DNA from: Asticcacaulis sp. UBA2476
Lineage (GTDB): Bacteria; Pseudomonadota; Alphaproteobacteria; Caulobacterales; Caulobacteraceae
Reading direction: 5' to 3'
Length of the DNA stretch: 25,000 nucleotides
Assembly: GCA_002342035.1 (NCBI GenBank)
Contig: DDPE01000062.1
Coordinates: 1-25,000, forward strand
A program made the position numbers and the translations under genes. Under the pieces are notes generated by a model that saw only the letters and a program-made list of their open reading frames with translations, was not told the DNA's origin and ran no database searches. Positions within the stretch are counted from its first letter, which is position 1; every line of letters starts with the position of its first letter. This document shows positions 1-12,010 of this stretch, piece by piece.

Positions 1-3
1 ATA

Positions 4-25
4 CTCCCCCGGCGTGCCGGGGGAG
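4..25. repeat. GC-rich perfect inverted repeat
   Basis: Arms CTCCCCCGGC and GCCGGGGGAG are exact reverse complements around a 2-base centre. A second small hairpin-prone stretch (GGCGAAGCC) follows at about 34-42, just before the stop codon of the leftward ThuA-like gene. The position downstream of that gene fits a transcription end or a REP-like extragenic element. The window edge hides whether a T-run follows, so the terminator role is not shown. Confidence 0.45.
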
Positions 26-51
26 GTGGCGGCGAAGCCGTCGGAGGGGGG

Positions 52-858
52 CTACTTCACCCGCCCGCTGGCCCAGGCGACGCCATTTGCGACCAGATCG
101 AGATAGGCCTCTTCGCGCATATTGGCCTCATTGTGGGCGAGGGTGGTCGAAAATACCCGCACATTCTTTGGGCCGTAGGTGTGCGTCCAGGCGACGGTGA
201 ACGTCTTATCGCGATCGGCAGCCACAGATGAATCGGTTTGAATACCATAGATCAGCGGCGTGACCTTGAACGTGGTCAGGTTGTTGTAAAGCTCATCGTT
301 ACTGGTCGTCCAACCGCTCAGGCCCTCAGTGATCGGATGGGCGGTTTTGGCCACCGTCAGGGTAATCGGTGATTGCGGGCCGTGGCCGGACGACTGAATG
401 CCGGTATATTCAAACCATTTGGCGCTGGCCTCGCCCGCTGTCACCGGCTGACGATAGGTCTCAGAGCGATAGGAGTGCATGGCGCAGTGCAGGTTGACGC
501 CGGGTATGCCCTTTTGGTGCGGGCTCAGCACGGTATCGATGATTTTTGGATCGCTTTCATCGGCGGCACATTCATTATGGACAATGACATCAAAACCATC
601 GCCATAGTCCGGATTATCATAGATCGGCAGCTTGGGCCGCGTCGCCTGTTCGCCGGGTTTGGGATCGTAATAGAGGTGGCTGACGGTCACATTGAGGCGG
701 GCTTTCAGACCGTCCTCTAAAATCTGGCGCTGTTCGGGATAGTTGTGACAACAGCCACCGGTGACGATCAGCACCTTAATCGGTGTATCCGGTTTGGTCT
801 CAGCCTGTGCTGAACCTGATACCAGTAAAACGGCTGAGAGTAATCCTGCGCGCCACAT
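52..858 (-). CDS. ThuA-like domain protein, secreted
   Basis: A 268-residue protein of the ThuA family, which has a class I glutamine-amidotransferase-like fold and is often linked to sugar utilisation; the exact reaction is not established. The core strand IKVLIVTGGCCHNY near the N terminus, the segment GVNLHCAMHSYRSE and the C-terminal TFTVAWTHTYG are typical of the family. The chosen start gives a classic signal peptide (MWRAGLLSAVLLVSGSAQA), so export to the periplasm is expected. A strong GGAGGA ribosome binding site 6 bases upstream supports this ATG over the in-frame start 60 bases further upstream. It lies 56 bases downstream of the small membrane-protein gene on the same strand and may share its transcript. 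Confidence 0.85.
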   Translation of the reverse strand: MWRAGLLSAVLLVSGSAQAETKPDTPIKVLIVTGGCCHNYPEQRQILEDGLKARLNVTVSHLYYDPKPGEQATRPKLPIYDNPDYGDGFDVIVHNECAADESDPKIIDTVLSPHQKGIPGVNLHCAMHSYRSETYRQPVTAGEASAKWFEYTGIQSSGHGPQSPITLTVAKTAHPITEGLSGWTTSNDELYNNLTTFKVTPLIYGIQTDSSVAADRDKTFTVAWTHTYGPKNVRVFSTTLAHNEANMREEAYLDLVANGVAWASGRVK

Positions 859-914
859 GTGCGATCCTCCGGTTATTATATTGGCCGGAGGATGGCCCAT
901 GCGGATTGCAAAGG

Positions 915-1295
915 TCAAGCTGTGGTTATTCTGGCACCGCTATGGCGAAAGACGCCGATGGCAAACAGGATGAACCCGATCAGAGTAATGATTGAGCCTA
1001 TACCGGCCAGAGGCGCGCCCCAGGGCAGGCTCAGTATCGAGCCGCCAATACCGGGCGCCATGATGATAAGCCCGATGACCGCCACATAGAAATGGGCCGT
1101 GGCCAGCCTGCCCGTGGCCGCCGGATGACTGCCATAAAACAGTCCGGCCAGAAACAACCCGACCCAGCCGATCAGATTGATATGGGCATGTACCGGCGAC
1201 AGGGTGTGGTCATGGCTGATGCCCATGACGATGCCCATAATCATACCGATGATACCGAAAATAATGGCACTGCGTAAAAACCACGACGCAATCAT
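915..1295 (-). CDS. Small heme-copper oxidase subunit I-like membrane protein
   Basis: A 126-residue protein with about four hydrophobic helices (near residues 8-27, 37-55, 66-86 and 92-115). The segment HDHTLSPVHAHINLIGWVG resembles the histidine-bearing helix of cbb3-type oxidase subunit I, but the protein is about a quarter of the length of a true catalytic subunit and cannot form a complete oxidase alone. Stand-alone proteins of this kind are usually annotated as cytochrome c oxidase-like in alphaproteobacteria; their function is unknown to me. Whether the histidines bind heme is inference. An AGGGGGAA ribosome binding site precedes the ATG. It lies 11 bases after the SnoaL-like gene, so the two are almost certainly co-transcribed. 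Confidence 0.75.
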   Translation of the reverse strand: MIASWFLRSAIIFGIIGMIMGIVMGISHDHTLSPVHAHINLIGWVGLFLAGLFYGSHPAATGRLATAHFYVAVIGLIIMAPGIGGSILSLPWGAPLAGIGSIITLIGFILFAIGVFRHSGARITTA

Positions 1296-1306
1296 AGCGT
1301 TTCCCC

Positions 1307-1765
1307 CTAATCTATCCGTGTCCAGCCTTCGAAGACGGTTTCGCGGGCGATCTTGCCGTCTTTCATATGGAATACATGTAACAGACGCAGGTCGATTGTG
1401 GAACCTATCGGATAGGGCGCATTATCAAAGCCTTCGCGCACCAGCTTGAAGCGGGCGATGCAGTCATCGATCACACGCTCAAAAGTGGCAAAGCGCTCAA
1501 TCGGGGTCATGGATATCAGTTCCATCGCCCCGAACATGCGTCGGTAATTGGCCTCGATCGCGGCCTTGCCACGCAGGGTGATGCCGCGTGTCGGCATATC
1601 GAGCACGATATCGTCCGCATAGAGTGACATGACGGATGATGGATCGCGGCCCTCGCCCTTAATGTGAGCATCGACAATGGCAAGGTTCTGTTCGGTGAGG
1701 TCGCGGGTCATGAAGGCAGCTTGGGTTTGCGGTTTAAAGTGATGATCGTTGAGATCGAGCGGCAT
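1307..1765 (-). CDS. SnoaL/NTF2-like protein
   Basis: A 152-residue protein of the nuclear transport factor 2-like superfamily (SnoaL-like). Supporting segments are the N-terminal helix NLAIVDAHIKGEGRDPSSVM, then LYADDIVLDMPTRGITLRGKAAIEANYRRMF and the strand-rich C-terminal part with LRLLHVFHMKDGKIARE. The fold makes a small ligand-binding cone that is used as an enzyme or carrier in different families, so the substrate cannot be named. An AAGGAA site 6 bases upstream supports the ATG at 1765; an internal Met at residue 19 is a weaker alternative. This is the first gene of a leftward group starting at the twin palindromes next to the divergent MarR regulator, and is probably controlled by that regulator. 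Confidence 0.8.
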   Translation of the reverse strand: MPLDLNDHHFKPQTQAAFMTRDLTEQNLAIVDAHIKGEGRDPSSVMSLYADDIVLDMPTRGITLRGKAAIEANYRRMFGAMELISMTPIERFATFERVIDDCIARFKLVREGFDNAPYPIGSTIDLRLLHVFHMKDGKIARETVFEGWTRID

Positions 1766-1783
1766 GTAAATTTCCTTTTAATA

Positions 1784-1825
1784 GACAGAAAGTCTGTCCA
1801 TTTACATATAGACAGTTTATCTGTC
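1784..1825. promoter_or_regulatory. Twin palindromic operators between SnoaL-like gene and marR-type gene
   Basis: The first palindrome, 1784-1798, reads GACAGA-AAG-TCTGTC with perfect 6-base arms. The second, 1811-1825, reads GACAG-TTTAT-CTGTC with perfect 5-base arms, and both are preceded by ATA. The centres are 27 bases apart, in the 80-base gap between two divergent genes. This is the usual arrangement for a MarR-type repressor acting on itself and its neighbour. The palindromes are seen directly; binding by the adjacent regulator is inference. Confidence 0.7.
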
Positions 1826-1845
1826 AATATGCTACGCCGTGAATT

Positions 1846-2298
1846 ATGAGTAATGTACCCTTGCCCGATGCGCAGGCGACCCTTGGGGCGCTATTGCGCC
1901 GCCCTTACGAATATTTGCAGACTAAGGTTTACGGCGGGCTGGCGGCGCGTGGTTTTCCCGATATTCGCCCGGCTCATTCCAGCCTGCTGAGATATATCCG
2001 CCCCGAAGGCTCACGCGTCGTCGATCTGGCCGAGCGCGCACAGATCACCAAGCAAAGCATGGCCTATCTGGTGGGAGATCTCGAAAGCCTGGGTTATGTG
2101 ACGGTTGTGCCTGACCCCGATGACGGCCGCGCCAAACGGGTGGTTCTGACCTCGCGCGGACAGGCGGTGTGGGCGACGCTGATCGAGCTTAGTCAAACGC
2201 TTGAGGATCACTGCGCCGACCTGATCGGGACGGCCGATATGGCGACTTTGCGCCGTATCCTGCAAGACCTGTCTCAGGCGCTGGGCCCGCGCGACTAA
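1846..2298 (+). CDS. MarR-family transcriptional regulator
   Basis: A 150-residue winged-helix regulator. The segment VVDLAERAQITKQSMAYLVGDLESLGYVTVVPDPDDGRAKRVVLTSRG contains the MarR recognition helix followed by the wing with the DPDDGRAK signature. The flanking N- and C-terminal helices fit the dimerisation region. Members bind palindromic operators as dimers and release them when a small ligand binds. Two similar palindromes lie immediately upstream, between this gene and the divergent SnoaL-like gene, so autoregulation and control of that leftward group are likely. No clear Shine-Dalgarno precedes the ATG. The ligand cannot be deduced. Confidence 0.9.
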   Translation: MSNVPLPDAQATLGALLRRPYEYLQTKVYGGLAARGFPDIRPAHSSLLRYIRPEGSRVVDLAERAQITKQSMAYLVGDLESLGYVTVVPDPDDGRAKRVVLTSRGQAVWATLIELSQTLEDHCADLIGTADMATLRRILQDLSQALGPRD

Positions 2299-2391
2299 AG
2301 CGCAAATAAGCTTAATGTCAGCCGCATATACAGGGGCCTAAAGCCTCATAGCTTATTTATGATATTCTGATGAATATGGGCGCAATCGGCT

Positions 2392-6584
<4,193 letters not shown>

Positions 6585-6588
<4 letters not shown>

Positions 6589-6755
6589 CCAAAATACATT
6601 ACGGCATAGGCCGCCCCGATAATTCCGGCGATCATCAGGGCAATGATCAGCGGCGCGCCCAGCTTAGGCGACTGCTGGCCGATATAGTCATCCTGATATT
6701 CGCGCGGGCAGTTTTGGGGGGCGTTGTGGGCGGACGGCGGTGTTTGATCGGACAT
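6585..6755 (-). CDS. Small single-helix membrane protein (hypothetical)
   Basis: A 56-residue reading frame. A polar N-terminal half (MSDQTPPSAHNAPQNCPREY...) is followed by one hydrophobic helix near residues 34-54 (APLIIALMIAGIIGAAYAVM). The design, a short proline-rich cytoplasmic tail plus a C-terminal helix, is common for small inner-membrane proteins, and coding is plausible from the clean N-tail/helix split. Its stop overlaps the stop of the convergent kinase gene by 4 bases. A weak GGTAAG lies about 6 bases upstream of the ATG. No family is recognised and no function can be proposed. Confidence 0.6.
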
Positions 6756-6849
6756 GAGCGCTTACCAACTGCTGTTTGAAACCGGCCCCACCCTCATATT
6801 ACCGAGACTGGCGGCGACCTGATAAGCGGGCAATGTGGTTTGGTGCCGT

Positions 6850-6875
6850 TGATAATAAAGAGACTTTATTTATCA
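6850..6875. repeat. AT-rich hairpin after small leftward gene
   Basis: TGATAATAAAG and CTTTATTTATCA pair around an AGA triloop with one bulged base. The hairpin contains the stop codon of the leftward gene at 6873. No T-run follows on either strand, so a terminator or RNA-stability role is only possible. Confidence 0.35.
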
Positions 6876-7091
6876 GGCGGTTTTCAAAAGCTGGCAGCCC
6901 ATGGAATAGACCATAAGGATTTTAGGCGCCCGCGTTCTGGGCAGGGCGGCGCGCCCGCCGGCATCGTATAGAAAGCCTGAAATCTCAAAATGCGTCGGAT
7001 CGTGCGGGCATTGCACCGCTCTCAGCGGGCCGCGTAAGCCCTGCACTTCGACCAAAGCGCCGTCATAAAGCCGGATACGCAAATTCACCAT
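6873..7091 (-). CDS. Small hypothetical protein divergent from FAN1-like gene
   Basis: A 72-residue reading frame starting MVNLRIRLYDGALVEVQG, with a later CPHDPTHF segment; the rest is mixed strand-like and basic. No family is recognised. The ATG at 7091 has a GGATG motif 5 bases upstream and is preferred over the in-frame TTG one codon earlier. It diverges from the FAN1-exonuclease gene and its start lies 30 bases from the LexA-box match, so it could share SOS control. It ends inside an AT-rich hairpin. Coding status is moderately supported only, by start context and composition. Confidence 0.5.
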   Translation of the reverse strand: MVNLRIRLYDGALVEVQGLRGPLRAVQCPHDPTHFEISGFLYDAGGRAALPRTRAPKILMVYSMGCQLLKTA

Positions 7092-7104
7092 CAAACATCC
7101 ACAT

Positions 7105-7135
7105 TTGCATTATGTGTGCAGAACATATATAGAAC
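7105..7135 (+). promoter_or_regulatory. Putative SOS promoter with LexA box
   Basis: GAAC at 7121-7124 and GAAC at 7132-7135 are separated by exactly 7 bases. This is the reverse complement of GTTC-N7-GTTC, the established LexA box of alphaproteobacteria. It overlaps a plausible -10 (TATAGA, 7128-7133) placed 17 bases after a -35-like TTGCAT (7105-7110). Transcription would begin about 7140, only a few bases before the ATG at 7149. The box is seen directly; repression by LexA is inference. Confidence 0.65.
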
Positions 7136-7148
7136 AATTATCCCGATC

Positions 7149-9263
7149 ATGAGACCTGTGCAAGCCCTTTTACCGCCGACCTACTACCACACCCATTTCC
7201 GGGAGATGATGGCGTTTGTCACCGGTTTATACGGCGACGGGCTGGGCTTGGATGAGCGCGATTTCATGGCGCGCTTTGAGCAACTGGGTGAGCCTGCGCA
7301 ATGTCTTTATATCCGCATGGTCAATCGCAAGACCGCGATTTTCCGGATGCGCGATCTTAATTACCCGGAAATCGGTGATATTGCGGCGGCTATGGATCAA
7401 CTCACCCGCCACGGCTTTGTGCGCGGGCTGGAATGTGATGATTACCGCCCCTGCCTTGAGGGCATGACCAAGCCTGATCTGGTGCGGCTGGCCAGAGTGG
7501 CGGGCCTGCCCGATATGCGTAGCAACTGGTCGAAGGGCGATATGGTCGCCTATGTCCATGATCTTTTAAGCTATGATAATTTTGCGGAAATAGAAGACAT
7601 CGGGGCCAGTTTCGTGCCGCACTTTCGCGAGCGAGTAGGGTTTTTGCTCTATCTCTATTTTGGCAAGCTCAACGACAATCTGATCGATTTTACCCTGCGC
7701 GATCTGGGCATTTTGTCGGTTAAGGCGCGCGAGACTCACGCTGCCAGATTCGATAGTGTCGACGATGCGCGGGCCGGTTATTTCTACCGTCAGCGCTTAA
7801 GCGACCTAAAGGCTAAGGCTATCGATCCGCAGCCTTTGGCGGCGCAGATCGAGGCGTTTCCGGCGGCCCTGAGCGATCACAGTCAGGGGCTGCGCGATCG
7901 TCTTCTGCACAGGCTGGGGCAGGGGTTTGAGGCCCGCAAAGATTATGGGCGCGCGCTCGACCTCTATGGCCGCTCGCAGGCGTTCGAGAGCCAAGAACGG
8001 CGCATCCGGTTGCTATATGCTCAAGGGGCTGTCGATGAGGTCAAGGCGCTGCTGGATGATATCATGGCCAATCCGGCCCATGACGAAGCCTATATCTTTG
8101 CCGACGATTTCTATAGCCGTAAATTCGGCGGGCGACGCACCGGAGTGCTTACCGAACTGCTGCGTTCAGGCCGGACGGTGGTGGTCGATGATCTTTATCG
8201 CGGCTATCCCGAAGCCGGGGCCATTCAGGCCCTAAGCGCGGATGGCTGGCGCGGCTATCATGTCGAAAACGGCTTGTGGCCAGCGCTGTTCTGGCGGGTG
8301 TTTCATGACGAATTGGCCGCCGCACCGGTTTGCAATGATTTCGATCCGGTGCCGAAATGCCTGCGCGACGGCCGGTTTCATCTCGACTATGCCGGGGCCG
8401 TGGCGGCAAAGCTTTTGGCCGTTCGGGACGGACACATCACCGACATTTTGACGCCGTCCACCCCGCCGGATCAGGAGGGGGAGCGCCTGTGGGATGAGGT
8501 GATCAATGCCTTTGTGGCCAATGCCGATCCGCACGCCGTGGCCACGGTGCTTGAGGCGTTCGCGCACAACTATTACGGCTTGCGCGATGGCTTTCCTGAT
8601 CTGGTGCTGATCCGTGAGGGCGAGGTGCGCTTTGTTGAGGTTAAGGCCGAGGGAGATCAGATCCGGCGCAACCAGTTGGCGCGGATGAATCTGTTGAAAT
8701 CAGCCGGGTTTGACGTTGAAATTGTGCGCCTCAGCTACCGCGTTGATCCGCAGCAAACCTATGTGGTGGTCGATGTGGAAACGACCGGCGGGCGCAGCAT
8801 CTATGACCGCGTGACTGAAATCGGCGCGGTCAAGGTGCGCGGCGGTGAGGTCATCGATGTTTGGCAAAGTCTGATCAATCCTAAGCGACCGATACCGGCC
8901 TTTATCACCGAACTGACCGGCATTACGCATGACATGGTGCGTGATGCGCCGACCTTTGATCAGGTGGCCGATGCGTTCGCGGCGTTTATGGAGGGCGCGA
9001 TCTTTGTCGCCCATAATGTCAATTTCGACTACGGCTTTATCTCAGCGGAATACCGGCGCATCGGGCGCGGGTTTAAGTTCCCGAAGCTGTGCACCTGCGC
9101 GTCGATGCGCAAGCATTATCCCGGCCTGTCAGCCTATGGTCTGGCACCCCTTTCGCGGGAATTTGGCATTGAGCTTATCGGCCATCACCGGGCGCTGAAC
9201 GATGCCCACGCGGCGGCGGGATTGCTCGCGCTGGTCAATGAACAAAGGGCCCTTAAGGGATGA
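7149..9263 (+). CDS. FAN1-like VRR-NUC nuclease fused to DEDDh 3'-5' exonuclease
   Basis: A 704-residue two-enzyme protein. Residues 1 to about 530 match the bacterial FAN1 layout: an N-terminal YYHTHFREMMAFV region, QCLYIRMVNRKTAIFR, a SAP-like segment (103-140), helical repeats (about 255-330), then VRR-NUC with Pro483-Asp484 and Glu497-x-Lys499 as catalytic residues. FAN1 enzymes cut branched and flap DNA and help repair interstrand crosslinks. Residues about 537-704 form a DnaQ-like exonuclease with Asp542, Glu544, Asp627, His680 and Asp685, a complete DEDDh set. Known bacterial FAN1 proteins end near residue 560, so this is a C-terminal fusion. The ATG at 7149 is chosen over the GTG at 7116 because the LexA-like box and -10 would lie inside the longer frame. 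It overlaps the convergent phytochrome gene by 11 bases. Confidence 0.88.
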   Translation: MRPVQALLPPTYYHTHFREMMAFVTGLYGDGLGLDERDFMARFEQLGEPAQCLYIRMVNRKTAIFRMRDLNYPEIGDIAAAMDQLTRHGFVRGLECDDYRPCLEGMTKPDLVRLARVAGLPDMRSNWSKGDMVAYVHDLLSYDNFAEIEDIGASFVPHFRERVGFLLYLYFGKLNDNLIDFTLRDLGILSVKARETHAARFDSVDDARAGYFYRQRLSDLKAKAIDPQPLAAQIEAFPAALSDHSQGLRDRLLHRLGQGFEARKDYGRALDLYGRSQAFESQERRIRLLYAQGAVDEVKALLDDIMANPAHDEAYIFADDFYSRKFGGRRTGVLTELLRSGRTVVVDDLYRGYPEAGAIQALSADGWRGYHVENGLWPALFWRVFHDELAAAPVCNDFDPVPKCLRDGRFHLDYAGAVAAKLLAVRDGHITDILTPSTPPDQEGERLWDEVINAFVANADPHAVATVLEAFAHNYYGLRDGFPDLVLIREGEVRFVEVKAEGDQIRRNQLARMNLLKSAGFDVEIVRLSYRVDPQQTYVVVDVETTGGRSIYDRVTEIGAVKVRGGEVIDVWQSLINPKRPIPAFITELTGITHDMVRDAPTFDQVADAFAAFMEGAIFVAHNVNFDYGFISAEYRRIGRGFKFPKLCTCASMRKHYPGLSAYGLAPLSREFGIELIGHHRALNDAHAAAGLLALVNEQRALKG

Positions 9264-11955
9264 ATTTCGCCACGATCTGCTCGAAATCATCAAGGCTGAA
9301 CGGTTTGGCAATATAGCCGTCCATGCCCATGTCGTAGCACTTTTGCGCGGCATCCCCCAGCGCATGGGCGGTCATGCCGATGATGCGCGCGCCCTGGCCG
9401 GATGTCTTGACCTTAAGGCTGTCGGCCTCAAGGCGGCGGATCGCCTGTGTAGCCTCATAACCATCAAGGCGCGGCAGGTTAATATCCATCAGGATCAGAT
9501 CATAATTGCCGCGTGCAAAGGCCGAGACCGCCGCTTCGCCATCCTTGGCGATGTCGATCTCATAGCCCAGATTTTCCAGCAGGGTGCGCGCCACCAGTAC
9601 ATTGGCCTCATAGTCTTCGACCAGAAGGATATTGCGACGGTTAGGCATCACGATCGACGATGACTTAACCGGGCGGGGTGTCGGAATGCTGACCTTTGGC
9701 GGATGGGCGGTGGCGATATGACTAATCAGGGGCAATCGCACTTCAAATGTGCTGCCCTGACCCAAGCGGCTTTCGACCTTTATATCGCCCGACATCAGCT
9801 CAACCAGTTTCTTGGTAATGGTCAGCCCAAGCCCTGTACCGCCAAAGCGGCGGGTGATGGTGTCATCGGCCTGCGCATAGGGGTTGAAGATACGCGCGAT
9901 CTGATCTTCGGACATGCCGATGCCGGTGTCGGCAATCGTCAGCGTCAGCCAGGCACCGCCCTTATCCGACAGGCAGTCTACGGCGATATTGACCTGCCCG
10001 GTATCGGTGTATTTGATGGCGTTGCCGACCAGATTGACCAGAATTTGGCGCAATCTGACCCCATCGCTCAGGAAATATTCAGGCACGTCGGACGCGATAG
10101 TGGTGCGCAGGGCAATGTGTTTTTCGAGCGCGCGCGGCGTCAGCATGGTCGCCACATCACCCAGTTCGCGGCGGATGTCGGTGGCCCGCGTCTCCAGCGT
10201 CAGTTCGCCTGCCTCGATCTTGGACAGGTCGAGTGAATTGTTGATAATGTTGAGCAGGGCATCGGAACTGATCCCTAGCGTAGACACGAGCTGTTTTTGT
10301 TTGTCGTTGAAATTACCCTGCCGGTCGAGGATGGCGGCAATGCCGATAATGGCATTCAGCGGGGTGCGCAACTCATGGCTCATATGGGCCAGGAACTCGG
10401 TCTTGGCGGCATTGGCGCGATCGGCGTTCAGGCGGGCGTTTTGCGCCAGTATGCCGATAATGGCGTGGACCATTTCGATATCATCCAGCGACCAGTCCAC
10501 GGCGTCGTTCTGGACCTCTTCTTTCCAGACTTTAAATGAGCTGCGCGGCATCAGCCGATGGCCAGCGCGGGTCTCGGTCAGGGTCTTTTCGGGCTTGCCG
10601 GCCCAGGTGACCTTCTCGACCTGACTATCCCGCCGCCAGATAATGTATTCACCGCGACCCATATTGATCGGGGCGGCCAACAGTCCGCCTTTCCACTCAC
10701 GCAGGTCATTCTTGTCGGCAAAGAAGCGATCAACGGCGCGGGTTTTGAATACAGACGCCGGGTTGTGGCTATCCAGCCAGTTGACCAGTTGTTCAATGGC
10801 GGCCTTGGGTGGCATCCGACCGAAGCTGTCGCAGCGGTCGCGCCGCCAGATGGTCAGGCCGTCGGCCTTAAGGGCATCCATGATATCGAGATGCTGACGG
10901 CCAATCAGTTCAGACAGTTCGTGATTGCCAAGCAGGGCCGTGGATATCCGCTCAAGGATCGACTTGCGCTGTTCTCTGGCGGTGATATCGGCCAATTCAC
11001 TCATCGACGACAGGTGGGCGGAGAACACATGGCCCATAATTTCCGATACCAGTCGCACCGTGTAAGGCACATGATGCGGCGAATTGTGGTGGCAGGCAAT
11101 GAGTCCCCAGAACCGTCCGTTCTGAAAGACGGAAATCGACATCGACGCCTTAACGCCCATATTGGCCAGATATTGCACATGGATGGGCGAGACGCTACGC
11201 AACATGCACAACGACATATCTAGCGGCGCGCCGGTTTCAGGATTGAGATCGGGCACCAGCGCCACTGGAGCGTAAGAAATATCCGAAATCTGGCGGATAA
11301 AGCTTTTCATGTAGAGTGCGCGCGCCTGTGCCGGAATATCGGACGCCGGAAAATGCAGGCCCAGATAGCTCGGCATATGGTCGGCGCGCGATTCAGACAC
11401 GACCTGACCGTTCCAGACATCATCGAACCTGTAGAGCATCACCCGGTCAAAGCCGGTGATATCGCGGACACTGGCGGTCACATAATCGAACAGTTCGTTC
11501 AGCGTGCGCGGTGCCCGGATACCAATGGTAAAGGTGCGCATTTCATCATGAAACGCATGGTCGGGCAGAAGAGCCTGATGGCGAAATTCCAGCTCAACAA
11601 CCAGTAGCGGGCCGGAATAATGGCAAATGGCGTCGAAATCGCGCTCGCCCAGTCTGACGACCGTTGAGCGCATCGGCTGAAGCTCGCCGTCGCGGGCGAC
11701 TTGCAACAGATAATCAACCTGCGCCTTGCCGATCAGATCATCAAGTGAAGTGCCCAGCAAATCGGGTGGGACTGTGCCCAAAATGACCTCAACATTGGCG
11801 CTGACCTGCACGATGACGCGGCCTTCGGGGCGGACGGCAAACAGCAGGCCATAAGGCTGAATGGAGCCCGGAATGTGGATAGGTTCGCGCTCGCAGGTTT
11901 GCAGCGCCGCGTCCAGTTCAGACTCACTCAGTTCTTCCCGCTGTTTATACGGCAT
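9253..11955 (-). CDS. bphP: Bacteriophytochrome hybrid histidine kinase
   Basis: A 900-residue red/far-red light sensor. Order: PAS (about 20-120), GAF (135-310), PHY (325-500), HisKA (515-585), HATPase (630-745), receiver (775-897). Cys21, in CEREPIHIPGSIQPYG, is the expected biliverdin-attachment cysteine. Chromophore-pocket residues are present: Asp206 in PASDIPAQAR, His259 in SPIH and His289 in ACHH. The PHY tongue carries WAGKP and PRSSF (470-474). His527 in MSHELRTPL is the phosphorylated histidine and Asp824 the receiver phosphoacceptor. GGAGAG just upstream supports the ATG. No heme oxygenase, the usual source of biliverdin, lies in the window, so the chromophore must come from elsewhere or the gene is elsewhere. 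The fused receiver probably passes phosphate to an Hpt partner not seen here. Confidence 0.95.
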   Translation of the reverse strand: MPYKQREELSESELDAALQTCEREPIHIPGSIQPYGLLFAVRPEGRVIVQVSANVEVILGTVPPDLLGTSLDDLIGKAQVDYLLQVARDGELQPMRSTVVRLGERDFDAICHYSGPLLVVELEFRHQALLPDHAFHDEMRTFTIGIRAPRTLNELFDYVTASVRDITGFDRVMLYRFDDVWNGQVVSESRADHMPSYLGLHFPASDIPAQARALYMKSFIRQISDISYAPVALVPDLNPETGAPLDMSLCMLRSVSPIHVQYLANMGVKASMSISVFQNGRFWGLIACHHNSPHHVPYTVRLVSEIMGHVFSAHLSSMSELADITAREQRKSILERISTALLGNHELSELIGRQHLDIMDALKADGLTIWRRDRCDSFGRMPPKAAIEQLVNWLDSHNPASVFKTRAVDRFFADKNDLREWKGGLLAAPINMGRGEYIIWRRDSQVEKVTWAGKPEKTLTETRAGHRLMPRSSFKVWKEEVQNDAVDWSLDDIEMVHAIIGILAQNARLNADRANAAKTEFLAHMSHELRTPLNAIIGIAAILDRQGNFNDKQKQLVSTLGISSDALLNIINNSLDLSKIEAGELTLETRATDIRRELGDVATMLTPRALEKHIALRTTIASDVPEYFLSDGVRLRQILVNLVGNAIKYTDTGQVNIAVDCLSDKGGAWLTLTIADTGIGMSEDQIARIFNPYAQADDTITRRFGGTGLGLTITKKLVELMSGDIKVESRLGQGSTFEVRLPLISHIATAHPPKVSIPTPRPVKSSSIVMPNRRNILLVEDYEANVLVARTLLENLGYEIDIAKDGEAAVSAFARGNYDLILMDINLPRLDGYEATQAIRRLEADSLKVKTSGQGARIIGMTAHALGDAAQKCYDMGMDGYIAKPFSLDDFEQIVAKFIP

Positions 11956-12010
11956 ATAGCTCTCCGGGATGAATTAAATGATGGGCGGAACGCGGCCGTT
12001 CCAAGGGCAA

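Noticed and set aside
859..918. N-terminal extension of the ThuA-like protein
   Set aside because: The GGAGGA site and the signal peptide both point to the start at 858.
7116..7148. Upstream GTG start for the FAN1-exonuclease gene
   Set aside because: It would put the LexA-box match and the -10-like hexamer inside the coding region; the ATG at 7149 fits the promoter layout better.
10558..11223. Long open frame on the plus strand inside the phytochrome gene
   Set aside because: It is antisense to conserved GAF and PHY motifs and has no recognisable domain; GC-rich DNA gives many such shadows.
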